From the NCBI RefSeq assembly GCF_001949145.1, contig NW_019091359.1:3647463-3704878 (forward strand): DNA of 57,416 nt. Reading direction: 5' to 3'. Source of the DNA: Acanthaster planci. Taxonomy: Eukaryota > Echinodermata > Asteroidea > Valvatida > Acanthasteridae. Within the stretch, counting starts at the first letter, position 1. Every line of letters starts with the position of its first letter. Both the position numbers and the translations under genes were made by a program. Below the pieces are notes generated by a model. The model did no database searches. It was not told where the DNA came from and saw only the letters and a list, made by a program, of their open reading frames with translations. Below are positions 1 to 55,901 of the stretch, one piece after another.

Positions 1-45430
<45,430 letters not shown>

Positions 45431-48400
45431 CTATTAGATGGAGCCCCATGCAATAGCTGGTCTTACTGTAGCCTTCCTAAGGGTAAGGGTACTAGCTATC
45501 AGATGGATCCCTTAAACAGCAGGTCTTAATGTAGCCTTCCTTGGGGGTTGAGGTACTAGCTGTGGGATGGAGTCCTTTAACAGTAGGTGTTACTGTGGCC
45601 TTCACAGGGGGTTGAGTTTCTGGCTATGGGATGGAGCCCTTTAAGGGCTGGTCGTACCCTAGCCTTTCCATGGGGGATAAGGTACTAATCAAGGGATGGC
45701 AAGGGATGGAGCCTTTTGACAGCTGGTTGGGCTGATGGAGTTTTGACAGCTCCCTATGGTTCAAGTATGCTGACAGCAGCACCCCAGGTGAAGGTCCATA
45801 TAATTTGTAAGGTTGTTCTGGTAAGCTTGTTGGTCATTAGCCTGTAAACTGTTGGTGGGAGATTGTCAACAGGTGTACTGCAGTCTCAAAAAATTAACCA
45901 TTAAATTAGAGGTAAATTTTCCTGCAGACAATATCTTTAATAATGTCATTGTCAACATCTTATCTTCTGCCCTTTTTATTTTTCCCACATCAATACATGT
46001 ACTTGTCTTTGAAAACTTAATGGCCTGGTTTTAGGGATCACATGCTAGCATAAGCCAGTTCTTCAAGGAACTGTGGATGACACTAGTTATTCCACTTAGC
46101 TGCTGTAAATTGTGCTTAAATTAATTACAACCCCTGCATTGTGGGCATTTCTTATGGTACCTGTTGTCTTAAATATATCACCTCCCAAAAACTTGTTTGA
46201 TATTGGAAAAAAATTACTGCATATGCTGTCAGTTGAAGAATCCATGAGTTGTCAATTTTGAGGGAAAAAGTCAATATGTTTTTGAAAACCAAAACCTTTG
46301 CCAAGGTACCTCTTTACAACCATTATTGTTTAACATTTGCTTGGTAACCACACAACAGTTTCCTTCAGACTTTGAAGACTTTGCCTACAATGTGACATAT
46401 GCTGTATTCAGAGATGAATTTTGTATGTATTGTAACTTTTTGAACTAAAAGTGTGTTCAAAAAACTAAAATGGTCCCATACATGTAAGTATTTTTTTAAG
46501 TGTGTGTTTCATTCATTTTTAAAATTTCAATGTTAAACACATTTTAAAAATTTCTTGGCCACGGCAGTCAGGATTTACTAATTTGTTGTCTTTTTTACAC
46601 ATCTATATTTTGTGGACACAATATTCTTTATGGTTTCTTGGGGCCAACAAATAATCAAACAAAAAGTAAGCTTTGGGCTCCTCTTCGTTATTGAAGTAAC
46701 CCTGATAAATATTTTTTGAAACCATCTTTTAGGTGTGGGATGTTTGTAATTAAATACTTGAAATGAAGTTTGTCAAGTTTCTCTTTTTTTCTTTTTTTTT
46801 ACTGGCAAGGAAACAGTCCAGATTAAACCAATGTTAACAGTGATGTTCATTTGAGGATTGAAAGACCTGTTTTTTGTACATGAAGATACATACGTATTTG
46901 GATGTCTTACTGCATGGCTTGCCTTCATGGTCTCATGTGTTACTACTTTGACCATGCATTTTGTACAGTATTGGTTGTGGGCATGCACAATTGAGGGCAG
47001 TGTTCAGCCTACTCACCAGTGGCACGAAGGCATGTGTTGATGGCATACCAGCTTACAAATGCCAAATCATGCCTCGCTGACCAACAGCATATTTTGCACA
47101 CAAGTGATTGTTGCTTAGGTTGGCTGAAACCATTGTAAGGATGACCCATTGATTCTGCTGGAGAAATGTATTCAGCTGTAATCATTGCTAAGTAATAACA
47201 TTAGAAGCACAGTCATCCTGCAGTGTATATTTGTCAGTGGTACGACTTTGCATCAGTTTTGTGAACCTATGTGGTGACATCTTACAAGTACATTGTAACG
47301 TAACTAAGCAAGCTGGTCCTTGCTTTTCCTGAAGGAAGTAATGTCAAAGTGCCTTTTTTAGTTGATTGCTGTGTAGTACTTAGTGTTTGTTATACATTTT
47401 TTTGAAAGTTACATTCAAGTGGATTTATTTTACGTCATGTGCTGTTCCCAAATGTCCACTCGCTATTGTTTCCTGTACAAGCTGGTAAATATAGATTTCC
47501 ATCTTGTTTTATACTAGTTTATTCTTTCCAGCCGTCTCATTTTTGTACAGGAGTCAGTATCCCTCAACTAATCAGGGAAAGAAATGAACTGTACAAACCT
47601 GTCTACAACTTGAAATTCAAATTGTTTTTAAAAGTAGGTTTTAACAAGTTCATCAATTGTAATTACTGTATATAATTGGACCATTAAGTACTTTTATTGA
47701 CTAATTTGTAATCCTTGCATTGTATTCAGTAGCAATATGTGTAACAGTTTTGTTTTCAGTCATTTTAATTGTACATTTAGTTGAGTTTGAGTCTTTTAGT
47801 GAGATTGTTGACACTTTACAGTGGCTTAGTTAAAATCACACTGTGAATTCTTAATACGCATAAAATATCCATTGCTTGAAGCCAGTTGATGGGAGATGCT
47901 AGATATAAGATATTGCTCAGCAAGTACTTGTGTTCAGCAGTAGTTAGGCAAAAACAGTCACAGGCAGTAAACAGTGCAGGATATTTAAACCAGTAATCAC
48001 TTTTGCAAAGCAACTGTTTTTCTCTTCAGTATCCAGTATCACTGGTGTAGTGATAGCAATCCCAAAGACTTGATGACTCAAAGATAAGTTTGAAAGTGAA
48101 TATGTTGCCTTTTGGGTGAAGTTCGACCATATTTTTAGCATGATTGTTTTACCCTGGGTTCAATTTAGTTGACTTTAGACACTGTAATTTGCATTAGAAG
48201 CACCAATGTTATCAAATTCCTTGTGGCATAAGGATCTATTTCAAGTAAGTGCAACACCAGTGTCTTAGTTCATGTTAGTTTTGTAGGCGAATGCATAGAT
48301 TTGTGGGAAGAATTTTAGATTTGGGGGGGGGGTTAACTCTGTTTAGATTATTTTGAAGTTATTTTGGGCACAGGGAAGTGGTATCTTTTATTTCATACAT

Positions 48401-49670
48401 GTAGTTTTGCATGCGAGTGTAATCCTTAAATTGTAAAGTGTTTGTTTTAATTTTGTTTAGATATCCACTTGTGTTTAATTTTTCATTTACTTGTGCTGTA
48501 CATCAGACAAGGTATTCACACCTTGTCTATCACATTCTTGCCACTTTCAGAAAACAGGCATAAAAAGCCCAAATGTGTAAGCTGTAACAGTGAGATGTCC
48601 AACTTGAAAGATATCTGTTGCCTTTTATTGGGCTCAGCCAGCAAGCTTTGTAAAACAAAATTGATGAAATCACCAATATATAAATCAAAGAACAAGTGGG
48701 AGATTTAGGAATATTTCTGGGCAAGATACAGGTTCTTTTCATTTTTCCATTCTCTGTGATGGAGTCATCAAAGGATTTGTATTTTTGTCCTGATTTATAA
48801 ACATCAATGAAATACTTTGCTATCCCACTGCTGACACTAATATCAAGGTTTTTAAAGAATCAGTGCTTTTAATGTTTTCTCTCCCAAATATTTTTAACAT
48901 GTTGAAGAGAAAGAAATGTCATGTTTGTCTGCTAAAGAGACTTGCCATGATTTAAGTGGTTGAAATTCCCACACTCTTAAACCTCGACAAAAATTAGAAA
49001 GGTTTTGTGACCTCGAAAACAACTGCAGATGGTCAAAATGTACATCTAGGAGTTCGAAGTAATCACTTGTCAATGCTCCAAATGACTAGATGTCAGTATC
49101 CTTTATTTCACTTCATTGTATATAACATATACTTGTTAATTTTGATTTAGGAGTTCCATGTTGGCATTATCCAATTTGTTTGAAGTGGTTTTGCAGTTAT
49201 TGCTGATGGTAGCTCAGCTTTTTGTGACAGTCCCAATAACTACATAATTAGTGTTTCTAGTTATCACCCCTTACCCAAACTACATCCTTTGTAATTTATC
49301 AACAATGCGGAGCCAGAGGTTCACTCAAGATTGTTAGAGTTGCATTCCTGAATTTGGAATTGGGTGGGAATTTTCATCATGTTGTTCACAGAAGTCATTT
49401 CCATAGTTTGCATTTCAAGTAAAGATTACCATTATTAAACTAGTTTCTTACTGCTGTAAAAAGTATAAATTTCTTGAGAAAGTATAGTCTCATTGCAAGA
49501 TAAATTCCATAAAATTTGTAGATATCTGTAACTAATAAAAAAGAAAAACACGCAAGCACTTGATTGGATCAGTAGTTGGCAAGAAGTAAGTTTTTTATAT
49601 CACTTTTTTGCTTCATTGTATAGGCAATCAAACCATCATATATTTAATAAAACTTCAGTATGTATTTGTC
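45431..49670 (+). other. MAGI: Probable MAGI 3'UTR
   Basis: About 4.2 kb of AT-rich sequence after the stop, with no convincing ORF and few tacatgtac tracts or mobile elements compared with the introns. It ends near two AATAAA signals. No transcript data are available, so the length is inferred. Confidence 0.55.
49534..49651 (+). terminator. Candidate MAGI poly(A) signals
   Basis: AATAAA occurs at 49534-49539 (actaataaaaaag) and at 49646-49651 (tttaataaaact). The second is followed by a gtatttgtct stretch typical of downstream GU/U-rich elements. Which one is used cannot be told from sequence. Confidence 0.45.
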
Positions 49671-50746
49671 TAAAAAAATTGCCTTTTTGACTTACTTGTG
49701 AAAATTCATGAGGGAGTTGCGTAAAAAACCAAAAATGTGCTGAAGAACAATTACTTAGAAATTTTGCTCCTTGCAGAGTGAGGACAAAAGTACAAATAGG
49801 CCACAAGAATGGTGATCCAAATGCCTTGGAAAACCTTCATTCTAGATAGTTCCAAGCTGATCTGCTAAGACAAACAAATTTGACAAAGTTGAACAAAGAT
49901 AACAATATCCAAAAATAGCAGCACTGCAGTCATGACAAAGATAATTACATGTACAAATACTACAAACATCAAGACAAATATTCAAATTATGAAGATAATT
50001 GATTGCTTTTGGACAAAACAGTTGGGAAGGTATTTACACACTTACAGTGAGATAATGTAGATAAAGTGCTCAATTTGAAGTCAAGCTTTTTTAATAGATT
50101 AACTATAAATATCGCTCACTTTCTTCAGAGAGAAAATAATTTACACCCAAAATAAATCATTTAGCAGCATGTTCACAATTACATCAAATATGGCTTTCTT
50201 TGTGACCACAAAACTATTCATTTAACCAATACTGATTGGGATTTTCACGTTATCGGTGGTACAAAAAAGTTGCTCATATCCATTCTGCATGCATTGTTGA
50301 GGGCGCTCTTTGTAGGACCCACAAGTCCCAAATGTAAATATTTGTAATTTGCTGACTTTGCCAGTTAATCAGTGCATATGCAAAGTATTAAAGTCAAGCC
50401 AACAGGATATTCAGCACACAACCAGTATCTAAATGTATATACATATTGATCATGGTGTACTCTGAAGGGGTCATCACTCTGAAATGGGGTTCATTCCATC
50501 TTAGTACACAACTGAAAAAAGGACCATTGTTTTCCCCCATTTGTCTCTCAAGAGGGCCTTGATATGCATGGAGCTTGTACAAGTAACACCAGTCAGATGT
50601 TGTAAACCCATTAAAGCAGAATTGTTGCTGGCAGGTTTTCTTGTTAATCATTATCAGCTTGGCACCAGACATAACATGCATATCATCATGTGACAATTGG
50701 CTGGTAACTGATTTGACAGAATATTTGTTTTGTTTTGGTCCAGGAT
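49671..50746. other. Convergent intergenic spacer between MAGI and AGPAT
   Basis: AT-rich, no coding signal. The only clear poly(A)-like motif for the minus-strand gene within this kilobase is an ATTAAA variant near 50089-50094 (plus tttaat); the canonical hexamer overlaps the AGPAT stop. Confidence 0.6.
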
Positions 50747-50751
50747 TTATT
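50746..50751 (-). terminator. AATAAA hexamer overlapping the AGPAT stop codon
   Basis: On the minus strand the end of the frame reads caataaatcc: the last sense codon CAA and the stop TAA create AATAAA. It is the only canonical AATAAA for this strand within about a kilobase downstream. If used, the 3'UTR would be only tens of bases. Confidence 0.35.
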
Positions 50752-50883
50752 GTCTCAGCGGTGGTGATATTTCATGGAATCTCTTCAACATTGAGGTCCT
50801 GACACTCTCCGTTAGCTCTGGCACATCATCAGATGTCAAGCCTTTTGTTGGAACATTTGGAAGTACATCAACTTTCATGTCCA
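50747..50883 (-). CDS. AGPAT1/2: AGPAT exon 6: C-terminus
   Basis: Encodes (V)[19 protein letters not shown], then [20 protein letters not shown] and PPLRQ, matching VRVLPPVPTEGLTPDDVPAL of human AGPAT1. The acceptor on the minus strand is tttgacag. The stop TAA sits inside an AATAAA hexamer. Confidence 0.93.
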
Positions 50884-53800
50884 CTGTCAAACCATTAACG
50901 CAAGAAGTTTTGAATGACAAAAGAATGCTGAGCAACATATCAATAACAAAGACTATACATTCTTTTCACTGTTCTATATCTCTTTCCACCCAACCCAATT
51001 ACAAAATACATTGAGGGTATTTCAGTTTCAATTTTAAATCCTGATTCTTCTTAGAAATGAAAAAAAATATAAGTAATGGGTACAAGCTTGGTCTAGTAAA
51101 AGTACTGGTTTACTTTTTTGACAACATGCTAATATATTGTTGAATTTGAAACAAGCTGTTGCTTCAATATCTCTTGAATATTTTAATCACAATGTTGAAA
51201 CAAACAAATATAAACGTATTGTGAAATCTGTTCATTTTGATTGCATGCATTCTTGCACTGAAGCAGAAAGTAAAAGCTGGGAAAAAGTTCAACTTTACCT
51301 CTGTCAAATTTTTTTTCCTTGGAGCTGTACATGTGACGATATCTTGAGACGACAATAGGGACAATGGGAACCTACAAATCAAAGAACTCATCTTTATAAG
51401 CAGAAAGAATTCAACTGAATAAAGCAAACCTTTAAATAGAGATCTACATTCTAAAACTAGAACAGCCATCATGTTCACGATTGATTAGTTACATTTTTGA
51501 AACTCTATACAAGGTTTATTTGCAGATAGTGAATTAAATCAGATAAAATTATAAATAACAATAAAATTCTATACCAAAAGCAAAGGAAAAATAAAATTTC
51601 CTTATGATTGTACAAACTCAAGAAATGCCAAACTGAATATTTGTGGACAATTACAGCTCTGAGTTCCTGTTTTTTATGGGCAAGACTTTTTCACAGAAAA
51701 AAGAAAAAGTCAGTCTATAAAAGAGTCAGAAATACACAAAGCTGATTGAATTTACCTGTGCCTGCACAGCAATATGAAATGCCCCTTTCTTAAATGGAAG
51801 CAAGTCTGTATCAGGTGCATGAGATCTGGTTCCTTCTGGATAAATCCATAATTTACCCTGAAAAAAAAAATAAAAATATAAGCCATCACAAGTCATTGGA
51901 CAGTATTACATTTCATTTCATCAAATTGGTTTCACACACCACATATTTAATTGGGAAGGCTGGGTTCAGGATCATAATAGAATGAAGTGAGCAAATTGTG
52001 ACTTGAATCTGAAAGGCAGAAAAGGTTTAGGAAACATTTTTAAATAAGAGGATATAATAATATAGCATCTATAGTAACTCAAAACCAAATTGGGGAACTC
52101 AAGATTCTTGTCTGAATTTTGAAACATTCATACGATAGTTTAATCTGTCAAATTTCAAATCAAATTTATTTAACTACTTTCTTTGGGGAAAAACCTCCAG
52201 TGGACTAATTCTCAAGATCTACCATTTCATACCGGTCAAAAGTGGCTGACCACAATTTGGTTTCTTTAAAGAAATACGCACATACACAGCTGCAAAGAGA
52301 GTGGAGAATACAGCTTGTATTCCACAACAGGAATTCCAACACCTGTCCAAAGTCCATGGAATTTGACAATCAGAGTGCTCTGGGTTATCTACAATGCTGA
52401 GGTCAAGAAACTTTGATAGCTTGGCGTGATTTCATCACAATGAAAGTGCAAAGTCTATCAAATATACCACATGACTATGGGTTCCATCCAGAGGGTCCCT
52501 GGGCTTTTTAAAATGGGAAGAAATATTACATTTGGATTTACAGAATTTTCAGGTACCTACAACATGTTAGACCTACCTTTGGACGCTCTTTTATGGAGAA
52601 AAACATAATATCATACCATTGGATTTGACAGTATTCTACAAAACAAGACAGGAATTTTGATGCTAGTTGAATGGGGTAGCATATGGGTATGCAAACCATC
52701 TAAAAAGTACAGAAAATTATTTATCTTTTGTAAAAAGCAGATTACATTCATACATGTAGGACCAGCCAATTCATCTTGTTTACCTGGAACCTGCCCCCCC
52801 CCAAAAAAAATTATTACATTCCCCCTTAAACTTGTCTTACTCTTTTCAATGCAAAGTTCCCCTTTTACTCTCAACCCTAACAAAGGGTTTCTGGATCATA
52901 AAGTGGTGTGTCAAGGGTTTGAGTCTGGGGAGGACAAAGTGTTTTTCTAAAAATGATTGTCCAATGTGTTTCTTCGTTTACTTAAAATTCTCACCCTGTA
53001 CAGAAAGTTTTAAGTACCATTTATGATGAGTTGGTGCTCTCAATTTCTTTAAAAAAAGGCAAAAATTATCTGCGGCAAGGGGGGCACCCACCCTCGGGGA
53101 ATGTTCCAATTGGATCAGCCTAAAATACTTGAACCATTAAATTACCCTTTCTTCTTTGAGGAACTTGACGCATCGATCACTAGTCGCCCTTGCCTGAGCT
53201 GGATTTTTTCTATCAACAAAGAAGACGCCAGAAGCAATACAGCCAAGCCCATAGGTGAGGGTGTATTTGAGGGAGTTTTTAGCCAAGATGGAACAGCGAC
53301 CAGGTGCCCAACACTTCAAGTATGCTAAACATGAAAACAACCAAGAAATAATTCACTGAGTTATATGTCATCAGGATGTAGGCATTGTTTACTGCTAAAC
53401 GTGACTCTCTTGAATACGTGAGATGTTTCATATATTGCTGGGGTATGAAGGTCAAGATGAACACACAGCTTTCTATTCTCCTGATCGCAGTTTTGAGGTA
53501 CTTTTGTGAAATGAAAGAAGAAAAACGGGCAGGAAGGTTATTTGTGCGCCCCCCCCAAGAAAAATGGTGAAGCTAAAAAGGATCAGATAGGACAATGATC
53601 AATAAAACTCTGTGAAGGATATTTATTCACCTCGCCTCTTTTGAGTTTTAGGTTTATCTGAGTGTCATACAAATGTACCTATCCAAATAAAGACAGATAT
53701 CTTACGAAGCTGGTCCAGTGATGTTTGATGGTTGATGACAAACACGCAGGGTTCATTCACACCTAATCGATCTGGTGTATTTAGCATCTCAATGTGAACG

Positions 53801-54999
53801 CTAAATAACATTTCGAAGCTTAGGTAATGGGCAAAGAAGTTCCACCACCTATAGAGACATAAAACATGACTGAGATATTGAGTTTTCCTGCATCATTCAA
53901 GAATCTTCTTTAACATTACCCTTCATCATAAGTTGCCATGGGGATAGTTCTCCTGATCATCTCTATAATTCAGCCTTCCAATCAATGCAGCTCTCTTTTT
54001 TCATTACTAGTCTTAACAACATTGACATTAGCATCACCCTATCACAATCCATCTTCTACCATCACCATCTTACCATCACAACCATTAACTTGCATCACCT
54101 TTTTTGATAATGATGTCCAGTACTTGTACGATGTTAAAGGTGCTCTATAAATACCTTTATTATTATAACCACCACTGTTATCCAACTTCATCATCTATAT
54201 TCTTACCTTAACTAACACACTGAATAAAATCATAAGCCATAATATTCCATTTCCCCTACCCAGATGCTAATCCACTGCAGAGCGAGGGTTATAGGGTCTC
54301 CACCCCCCCTCCCTCTCCGGGCCATGTTTTTTTCTTTTCAGGGGCCTAAGTCTAAAGGTTGGAAAATCCCCTAAAAAGCATATGAGACTTATTTTGGGTG
54401 TGCAGTTATGGACAAAAGAAAGAGATTAAATGGCTTTGAACACCAAGGGCGACAAAGTTCTTTCTGAAAGAGATTAAATGGCTTTGAACACCAAGGGCGA
54501 CAAAGTTCTTTCTGATCCCCATCATTTCCCCACCCCCTCCCCCGCCCCAAGTACAAAAATTCCTTGATCCACCCTTTTTTCTCACCTTTTCTACCAAGAA
54601 ATTAACAGAAATTTAATTACACCTCATAAATCCTCATGCCCAGCTCTATCCATGGAGGAAGGTGTGTTCCTTCCTCCATGCTCTATCTAACCACTATGAC
54701 TGAATTACCACTGTATGATGACTTGAACCAACGCCCCTTCCACTTTGCAGTTATCCTCAGGCGAATTAAATGAATGACAAGTAAACAAAATGAAGTTAAA
54801 TAAATACATGTACTTACCACATGTTGGCCGTATCACCGAAGCTGTTGGTTAGTAAGCTCGCTATTGTAACAAGCAAGCCAAGAATGAGATGCCAAATCAT
54901 AAACATGGTGTACTTAATGTAGAACTGAGCAACCCGATTCACTTTGCATAGCGCATATGACCCAGCAGAGCAAAACACAACCAACGTCAAAAGGTTCAT
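50747..54999 (-). CDS. AGPAT1/2: 1-acyl-sn-glycerol-3-phosphate acyltransferase (AGPAT1/2-like), 6 exons, complete
   Basis: Joined in transcription order: 54999-54818, 53848-53706, 53324-53146, 51857-51756, 51371-51299, 50883-50747. All introns are GT-AG and in phase, giving 271 residues, close to the 278-283 of human AGPAT1 and AGPAT2. It transfers an acyl group from acyl-CoA to lysophosphatidic acid to make phosphatidic acid in the ER membrane. Acyltransferase motifs: I NHQTSLD (His and Asp catalytic), [29 protein letters not shown]. Two hydrophobic N-terminal segments (about residues 2-15 and 30-50) fit membrane anchoring. The ATG at 54999 was chosen for its strong ccaccatg context and family length; in-frame upstream ATGs at 55035 and 55179 would add 12 and 60 residues. 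Confidence 0.95.
51299..51371 (-). CDS. AGPAT1/2: AGPAT exon 5: motif IV
   Basis: A 73-base exon encoding [20 protein letters not shown], then KFDR. It contains motif IV (VPIVPIV), which helps bind acyl-CoA/acceptor in this family. Minus-strand acceptor gatttgtag, donor gtaaag. Confidence 0.94.
51756..51857 (-). CDS. AGPAT1/2: AGPAT exon 4: motif III
   Basis: A 102-base exon, phase 0 at both ends, encoding [20 protein letters not shown], then [14 protein letters not shown]. It carries the EGTR motif III that binds the glycerol-phosphate substrate and the FKKGAF block. Minus-strand acceptor tttttttcag, donor gtaaat. Confidence 0.95.
51858..53145. other. AGPAT intron 3
   Basis: About 1.3 kb with no supported exon; exons 3 and 4 join in phase 0. 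It has homopolymer C and A runs (52793-52809) and a ggtttgagtctgg stretch near 52916 that weakly resembles a B box. Confidence 0.7.
53146..53324 (-). CDS. AGPAT1/2: AGPAT exon 3: motif II
   Basis: Encodes (P)[19 protein letters not shown], then [20 protein letters not shown] and [26 protein letters not shown] and the GVxFxDRK motif II match AGPAT (PGRCVPIAKREL, GVIFIDRK). Minus-strand acceptor catgtttag, donor gtaatt. Confidence 0.94.
53325..53705. other. AGPAT intron 2
   Basis: 381 bases, no features beyond the splice sites. Confidence 0.8.
53706..53848 (-). CDS. AGPAT1/2: AGPAT exon 2: motif I (NHxxxxD)
   Basis: Encodes [20 protein letters not shown], then [20 protein letters not shown] and QTSLDQL. 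NHQTSLD is the catalytic His-Asp motif of glycerolipid acyltransferases. The split codon at the left junction makes a third consecutive Trp. Minus-strand acceptor ctctatag, donor gtaaga. Confidence 0.93.
54418..54513. repeat. Exact 48-bp tandem duplication
   Basis: Positions 54418-54465 and 54466-54513 are identical over all 48 bases (starting gaaagagattaaatggcttt). Lack of divergence indicates a recent event or an assembly artefact. Confidence 0.9.
54651..54680. repeat. Perfect hairpin, 12-bp stem
   Basis: catggaggaagg (54651-54662), loop tgtgtt, then ccttcctccatg (54669-54680). It is probably part of a small fold-back element; it lies in the intron and is unrelated to transcription termination as far as can be seen. 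Confidence 0.8.
54818..54999 (-). CDS. AGPAT1/2: AGPAT exon 1: N-terminal membrane region
   Basis: Encodes [20 protein letters not shown], then [20 protein letters not shown] and [20 protein letters not shown]. It has two hydrophobic segments, as in AGPAT1/2 (YFFKMAFYNGWILF region). The start is in strong context (ccaccatg). The minus-strand donor is gtaagt; the final Trp codon is split. Confidence 0.9.
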
Positions 55000-55773
55000 G
55001 GTGGAGAATTTGGAACCGTCAGATGGTTGAAGCATGGAGGTAGAATGGTTGAAGTATGATCGGTGGCAGAATTCACTGCGTTTCACTGTAAACGCGGTGG
55101 CAATCCTAGCTGCTTCACGCATCAACGAACAATGCCTTATCAAACGGGAAACAGCGATATGTACACGTACATGTGTCACGCCACATCACGCCAGCTGGCC
55201 AGCTCTGACCCCTCCGATGCACGCACTGCAAACATATTAAAAATCTGGACGAGACGATCGCTTCAGACGAACTAGGCAGGTGGATTGTACCATTGTCAGG
55301 TTGAAGTACAGTACGGTGACGAAATAAGGCGCGTGTGAAAATGTGCATAGGCGGAACGGTTCAAGTATTGGCTTAAGGATACCATAATTTCCTAGTTTTG
55401 GGAGAAATAAAGAAATTTCAACCGCAACATGCATACTTATGTCATCCAAAACAATGGTTTATTTTTGGAGATAAACCGGTTGACCCGGCCTTTCATTAGA
55501 TCCAGCTTAAATTCATCAACTTGAATTATCATTTTTGAGGCAAATGCCTACAAATCTATCGCAGCATACATACGTGAAAAAATTGAGTACCCAAGTTTGT
55601 TATTTATGTATAATGCTATTAATTAAAAACATATAAAATCCACAAAAGACTCTAGTTGGGTTGCAGGAAGTAAAACAAAATAGATGCCTTTCAATAATTT
55701 TCTTTAATCCATTAATTTTTACCAGCAAATTTTGAGATTAATTAAAAATTAATCAAAGCCCCCCACACTGTCA
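55000..55773. promoter_or_regulatory. Divergent promoter region between AGPAT and the 55774 exon
   Basis: The start codons of AGPAT (minus) and the 55774 frame (plus) lie 774 bases apart. CpG dinucleotides are visibly denser at about 55000-55350 than in the introns, as expected near a promoter. No TATA box can be assigned confidently. AGPAT 5'UTR lies at its left edge. Confidence 0.45.
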
Positions 55774-55901
55774 ATGGAAATGTCCCCCTTACCTGAAGAA
55801 CTTAAACATGACCTAGACGATGAAGCCCTCGCCAACAAAAAAGTTCTCAAAATTGAATTCCCAGAAAAACCTCTGAAATTTTTCAGATGGAATGTTGATG
55901 A
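55774..55901 (+). CDS. Probable first coding exon of an unidentified gene
   Basis: An open frame beginning ATGGAAATG encodes MEMSPLPEELKHDLDDEALA, then NKKVLKIEFPEKPLKFFRWN and VDE. It ends at a good donor (gatga|gtaagc). An in-frame TAA lies at 55750-55752, just upstream, so this is a first exon; the second ATG at 55780 has the better context. Composition is coding-like (charged, few rare residues) and unlike nearby DNA. I do not recognise the family, and no second exon is identifiable before the window ends. Confidence 0.5.

Larger units (their letters stand above)
53849..54817. other. AGPAT intron 1 with a 48-bp duplication and a hairpin
   Basis: Holds an exact 48-bp tandem duplication (54418-54513), a perfect 12-bp-stem palindrome (54651-54680), and a C-rich stretch between them. 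No exon is recognised. Confidence 0.75.

Noticed and set aside
52611-52950. ORFs on both strands (90 and 97 residues) within AGPAT intron 3
   Set aside because: AGPAT exons 3 and 4 join in phase without any added exon, and the ORFs show no family text.
53279-53464. Minus-strand ORF ending [14 protein letters not shown] near AGPAT exon 3
   Set aside because: It reads exon 3 in the wrong frame; the correct frame gives [17 protein letters not shown], matching the family PGRC motif.
55033-55179. Upstream in-frame AGPAT starts at 55035 and 55179
   Set aside because: The ATG at 54999 has the strong ccaccatg context and gives the family length; longer starts add sequence with no counterpart in AGPAT1/2.
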